Source: Bacteroidota bacterium
Lineage (GTDB): Bacteria > Bacteroidota > Bacteroidia > Chitinophagales > Chitinophagaceae
DNA length: 10,179 nucleotides
Assembly (NCBI GenBank): GCA_947461985.1
Contig: CANHNT010000051.1
Coordinates: 1 to 10,179 of the forward strand
Direction of reading: 5' to 3'
Positions 7,150-10,179 of this stretch are shown here, one piece after another (the first letter of the stretch is position 1; every line of letters starts with the position of its first letter). Position numbers and translations under genes: made by a program. The notes under the pieces are model-generated. The model was not told where the DNA came from. It saw only the letters and a list, made by a program, of their open reading frames with translations, and ran no database searches.

Positions 7150-7157
7150 GATATTTG
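7150..7157 (+). promoter_or_regulatory. possible -7 element of the HNH gene
   Basis: GATATTTG differs from TAnnTTTG only at the first base and lies 11 bases before the ATG at 7169. The predicted transcript leader would be about six bases. No clear -33 element is present, so this is weak. Confidence 0.27.
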
Positions 7158-7168
7158 AATGCAGAAAC

Positions 7169-7504
7169 ATGATTAAATTTCCTCAAATATTAGGACACAA
7201 ATATACTTTCCACGAATTGTTGGACATTACACTGTTAAAAACAAAATTTTCTACACATCGTAGACTACGCGTTTTTTTTCATCATGGCACTATATGCATC
7301 AATAACAGTTGTAGCAAAGAAGGCATTTATTTAATCAAAGCTAAAAACAATGCAGGGGGATTTCATGTAGATTTATATACCGAAAATTTTGAAATGATGA
7401 CAATTGACCATATTGTTCCAAAAAGCAAAGGCGGCAATAATGATATAGACAATTTACAACCTATGTGTCACACTTGTAATACAAAAAAAGCAGATACTAT
7501 TTAA
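7169..7504 (+). CDS. small HNH endonuclease-like protein
   Basis: The 111-residue protein ends in an HNH/beta-beta-alpha-metal nuclease motif: TIDHIVPKSKGG (78-89) with Asp80 and His81, DIDNLQPMC (92-100) with Asn95, then CHTCNTKK (100-107), where the third catalytic position is Asn rather than His (HNN form). Zinc-type cysteines are Cys100 and Cys103, paired with Cys43 and Cys48 in GTICINNSC. The start is the ATG at 7169. A TTG-started frame from 7046 would run through clpX on the other strand and is not credible. I recognise similar short proteins in Bacteroidota, with a basic HRRLRVFFHHG segment (30-40) before the cysteines, but know of no assigned role. It carries no visible signal peptide, methylase partner or toxin-immunity neighbour. 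A nuclease activity is inferred from the motif. Confidence 0.75.
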   Translation: MIKFPQILGHKYTFHELLDITLLKTKFSTHRRLRVFFHHGTICINNSCSKEGIYLIKAKNNAGGFHVDLYTENFEMMTIDHIVPKSKGGNNDIDNLQPMCHTCNTKKADTI

Positions 7505-7664
7505 TATTATCGATGTGATTTAATGTTAAGATTTCAATAACCCAAATTATAATAAAAATTGTTTAATTTTTTCTAATCAATAAATACATAAAATCAGCCT
7601 TATTAAAAGATCCGTTTAAAAATCTATAGTGTAAAATAAATAGTTTAGTTTTTATTAAAAAAAG

Positions 7665-7672
7665 TAAATTTG
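7665..7672 (+). promoter_or_regulatory. predicted -7 element of the beta-helix gene
   Basis: TAAATTTG is an exact match to TAnnTTTG. It ends six bases before the ATG at 7679, so transcription would start at or within a base or two of the start codon. A weak TTTA (7644-7647) lies 17 bases upstream where a -33 element would be. Apart from this, the 174 bases between the HNH gene and this gene are AT-rich with nothing else recognised. Confidence 0.48.
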
Positions 7673-7678
7673 TGCTAG

Positions 7679-9571
7679 ATGCGACTATTCATTTTCATTT
7701 TACTGCTTTGTATTAATTTCAAAACTCAATGGCAAGATTGTATTAAAATTAATGTTCAACGCTATCAAGTTCTGCCAAATAATAATGGGTTAGAAAATAG
7801 GCTTCATTTACAACAATGTATAAATGCATTAAAATCGAAGCCAAACGTAGAATTATTTTTTCCTAAAGGGAACTATTTATTTCAATTTACGGAAACAGAT
7901 TCTACTATTATTATTGCATTAGATGGAAAACGCAAACTAAAATTAATTGGAGAAAACAACAGTAAATTAATAATGGATAATGAAAATCCTACAAACCAAT
8001 TCAGCTTGTTTACTTTTACAAATAGCGATACAAAAAGCAATGTTTACATGGATTCCTTGCAGCTAGTTGGCCCCCAAAACCCCGGTAGTGAAAAGGAAAA
8101 AAATAAAATTACAGCCGCTATTACTATTTTACAAGGGAATTTAGATGTAGCCATCAATCATCTAAAAATCAGTGGCAATTTTTTTAAAGGCATTTCATCA
8201 TCAGGAGGGAATAAAAATTATTGCCGAAAACTAAATGTGCGCAATAGCCAAATCGAAGCCTATGGCTCCTTTAGTGTTGGAATGTTTGGTTCAGGTACAT
8301 GTAATGAACTAATTTGTGATCGAGTTCTTTTTTTAAGGTGTGGTTTAGCCTCTAATGAAACAAGCGACAAACAAGCCTTTGGAGTATCTGTTTATTGCCA
8401 TCCTGATGTATCTACATTATTTACAAATTGTAAATTTTATAACAACCATCGAAACTCTATTCAATTTGCCAGTGGAACAAAAATTTATAAACAACAATAT
8501 ATAAACCCTACCTTGTCAAACACAAAATATCAAATTTTTGAAGGAAATTATTTTGATTCAACAGCCACAGACGGGATACAATTAGGTTTTTATTATCCTA
8601 ATGCAATCATTCGAAATAATATTTTTTACAATAAATTTTTTGGAATAGAAATTGTGCACAGCGCAACTATTGAAAATAATTATTTCGGCAAAACAGTAGC
8701 TGCCGCAATTACACATACAACAGAATCGTTAGTTACAAATGAGTCGGATATTACAATAAATATAAAAAATAATCACTTTTACTCAAACAAGGCAATCTAC
8801 ATTTATAATAATACTAAAAAAGGACTTTGCAAATCAATCTATTCAAAAAACAATACCTATCATTGCTTTGGTCAAAGTATCGCTTTAGGAAGTGCAATTG
8901 TGGGAGAAAGTAGTACTATTTATTTTTATTCGTTAAAAGACTCCTTTACAAGCACAAAAAATGGCGGTTTTTTTTTAGGATATAGTTTTAAAGTATACAT
9001 TGATTCTCCAACGGTTATGGGTACCCGTTTTATTTATGTGGGTGCAAATCCATTGAATAAACCACTCATGGATAGCAACAGTATCGTTTTTATTAACCAT
9101 ATGTATTGCCCTATGAATGAAGAATATGGTGAACCTATTTTTAATAATAGCAATGGTGCCCAGCCTCATGTAGAGATGCATAATTCGTATATCTATGCAA
9201 TATTACCAACAAATATTATTGGAAATTACAGTGCCTCAAGAAATAATTATATTTATCCTCGAAATGCAGTTTATCCTGTTGATATTGAAGTAAAATCTAC
9301 AATTGGATCTGACATAAATACAAATTACGATACTTATGTATTAAACGGATTAGGTAGCATAGACAATATTTTCCTCTTCAACAATTCAATCAATAATGCT
9401 ATTTACGATTGGCAACTTTATTTTGCCGGTCAATTAATATTTAAAACTAAAAATGATATTCAATTGACAGATAAAGGAAATATACTAAGTAATCAATTAA
9501 TCAAAGCGAATTCAAGTTTTCGAGTAAATTGGCTTAGAGACAGAAAAAAATGGGAAATTATTGAACAATAA
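7679..9571 (+). CDS. secreted protein with predicted right-handed parallel beta-helix (pectin-lyase-like) fold
   Basis: The 630-residue protein begins with a hydrophobic signal peptide (residues 2-13, MRLFIFILLLC...), with a cleavage region around residues 16-20. A lipobox is not evident before Cys21. Residues about 34-70 resemble the N-terminal cap of pectate-lyase-superfamily proteins, including FFPKGNYLF, but the usual acidic DDT motif is replaced by NGLEN. Residues about 140-400 contain repeated Asn-rich turns such as EGNYFDST, RNNIFYNKFFGI, ENNYFGKT and KNNHFYSN, the ladder pattern of a right-handed beta-helix. The C-terminus (LRDRKKWEIIEQ) shows no type IX sorting domain. No catalytic set could be assigned, so polysaccharide binding or cleavage is possible but unproven. 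It is monocistronic, between the HNH gene and a hairpin terminator. The ATG at 7679 is the only Met before residue ~99, so the start is secure. Confidence 0.72.
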   Translation: MRLFIFILLLCINFKTQWQDCIKINVQRYQVLPNNNGLENRLHLQQCINALKSKPNVELFFPKGNYLFQFTETDSTIIIALDGKRKLKLIGENNSKLIMDNENPTNQFSLFTFTNSDTKSNVYMDSLQLVGPQNPGSEKEKNKITAAITILQGNLDVAINHLKISGNFFKGISSSGGNKNYCRKLNVRNSQIEAYGSFSVGMFGSGTCNELICDRVLFLRCGLASNETSDKQAFGVSVYCHPDVSTLFTNCKFYNNHRNSIQFASGTKIYKQQYINPTLSNTKYQIFEGNYFDSTATDGIQLGFYYPNAIIRNNIFYNKFFGIEIVHSATIENNYFGKTVAAAITHTTESLVTNESDITINIKNNHFYSNKAIYIYNNTKKGLCKSIYSKNNTYHCFGQSIALGSAIVGESSTIYFYSLKDSFTSTKNGGFFLGYSFKVYIDSPTVMGTRFIYVGANPLNKPLMDSNSIVFINHMYCPMNEEYGEPIFNNSNGAQPHVEMHNSYIYAILPTNIIGNYSASRNNYIYPRNAVYPVDIEVKSTIGSDINTNYDTYVLNGLGSIDNIFLFNNSINNAIYDWQLYFAGQLIFKTKNDIQLTDKGNILSNQLIKANSSFRVNWLRDRKKWEIIEQ

Positions 9572-9572
9572 A

Positions 9573-9600
9573 AAAACTGCATCTGTAAAGATGCAGTTTT
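9573..9600. terminator. bidirectional hairpin terminator between the beta-helix gene and rplQ
   Basis: AAAACTGCATCT (9573-9584) pairs perfectly with AGATGCAGTTTT (9589-9600) around a GTAA loop. It begins two bases after the beta-helix stop and lies 23 bases beyond the rplQ stop on the other strand. A T-run follows in both directions, so it can end both convergent transcripts. Confidence 0.85.
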
Positions 9601-9623
9601 GAGTTAATTATTTTTTGTACTGA

Positions 9624-10127
9624 TTAAGCTTCTGTTGGTTCATCAGTAGCAGTTTCAGCTACAGGAGCTTCAACAACTTCTTCTACTTTAGCTTCAGCTT
9701 TCTTTGTTGGACGACCTCTACGAGTTTTTTTCTTTTCTTCACCTACAACTGTTTTCACGTTGTAAACTTCATTGAAATCAACCAATTCAATCATTGCCAT
9801 ATCAGCAGCATCACCTAAACGTCTGTCTAATTTAATGATACGAGTGTATCCACCTGGACGATCCGCGATTTTAGAATTTACAACACTGAACAATTCTTTT
9901 AAAGCATCATTGTTTTGTAAATAACTAAATACTATACGACGTTGGTGAGTAGTATCTGTTTTAGATTTTGTTAATAAAGGTTCTATAAAAATACGTAATG
10001 CTTTAGCTTTAGCTAGCGTTGTTACTATACGTTTGTGTTCAATTAAAGCGATTGATAAGTTTCTTAACAAAGCTTTTCTATGTGGAGTTGTACGTCCTAA
10101 ATGATTATTTTTTACACCGTGTCTCAT
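9624..10127 (-). CDS. rplQ: 50S ribosomal protein L17
   Basis: L17 is a protein of the large ribosomal subunit near the peptide exit tunnel. The N-terminal core, MRHGVKNNHLGRTTPHRKAL (1-20), is the family signature, and HKRIVTTLAKAKALR (31-45) and DRPGGYTRIIKLDRRLGDAA (89-108) match the conserved core. The core ends near residue 118. Residues 119-167 form an extension: a basic stretch EEKKKTRRGRPTKKAEAK (130-147), containing RRGRP at 136-140, followed by a Glu/Ala/Val-rich acidic tail. Bacterial L17 is often about 120-130 residues, and long charged tails occur in Bacteroidota. It lies 30 bases after the probable rpoA stop, the standard end of the ribosomal protein operon, and shares a terminator with the convergent beta-helix gene. 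Confidence 0.97.
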   Translation of the reverse strand: MRHGVKNNHLGRTTPHRKALLRNLSIALIEHKRIVTTLAKAKALRIFIEPLLTKSKTDTTHQRRIVFSYLQNNDALKELFSVVNSKIADRPGGYTRIIKLDRRLGDAADMAMIELVDFNEVYNVKTVVGEEKKKTRRGRPTKKAEAKVEEVVEAPVAETATDEPTEA

Positions 10128-10157
10128 GCGTTATTTTTTGTTTTAAAACCTTTACGA

Positions 10158-10179
10158 CTAAAGGTCATCTAAATTAATT
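10158..10179 (-). CDS. rpoA: probable 3' end of rpoA (RNA polymerase alpha subunit)
   Basis: Only six codons and a stop are visible: INLDDL then TAG at 10160-10158. The residues resemble the short hydrophobic-Asx-Leu-Asp-charged end of Bacteroidota alpha subunits, and rpoA directly precedes rplQ in nearly all bacteria. The assignment rests mostly on gene order, since the other two frames give stops too early to judge. Confidence 0.5.

Noticed and set aside
7046..7168. Upstream extension of the HNH protein antisense to clpX
   Set aside because: It begins at a TTG inside clpX on the other strand and its translation is not protein-like; the conserved part begins at the ATG at 7169.

Overview
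The window is AT-rich and looks like a chromosomal stretch from a Bacteroidota bacterium, possibly in or near the Chitinophagaceae. The evidence is the type of several proteins (a DUF6428 protein beside an ArsR-type repressor, an L17 with a long charged tail, a small HNH protein of a Bacteroidota-like type), the near absence of Shine-Dalgarno sequences, and several upstream boxes resembling the Bacteroidota -7 element TAnnTTTG. The family-level placement is a guess from memory, not from a search. No tRNA, rRNA, CRISPR array, insertion sequence or attachment site was seen, and no gene-free stretch exceeds 300 bases.

Left end (1-773): the start of an arsenic-type operon read leftward. A CxC-type ArsR repressor is followed by a DUF6428 protein that runs off the window. 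The promoter of arsR is overlaid by an inverted repeat, the expected layout for autorepression. The remaining ars genes (phosphatase-type arsenate reductase, arsenite exporter) would lie beyond base 1.

Middle (774-5802): an APC-family cationic amino-acid permease ends at a 32-base perfect palindrome that serves as a terminator facing ruvB, the Holliday-junction branch-migration ATPase on the other strand. After ruvB's upstream region comes the most interesting segment. A two-gene rightward unit encodes a membrane-anchored fusion of an SRPBCC ligand-binding domain to a GyrI-like effector-binding domain, followed after four bases by an MFS exporter. Two copies of a palindromic TTGCA-NN-TGCAA box, 33 bases apart, sit just upstream and overlap a possible promoter. 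The arrangement suggests a regulated small-molecule binding and export module.

Right part (5868-10179): clpX, the ClpP unfoldase subunit, is on the minus strand. Diverging from it is a short HNH-nuclease-like gene, followed by a large secreted protein predicted to fold as a right-handed beta-helix. That gene ends at a hairpin terminator shared with rplQ (ribosomal protein L17). The last bases before the window edge are probably the 3' end of rpoA, giving the usual rpoA-rplQ order.

Most of the window is ordinary housekeeping. The parts worth a second look are the SRPBCC-GyrI/MFS unit with its twin boxes, the DUF6428 protein, the cysteine-rich ArsR, and the AT-hook-like tail of L17.
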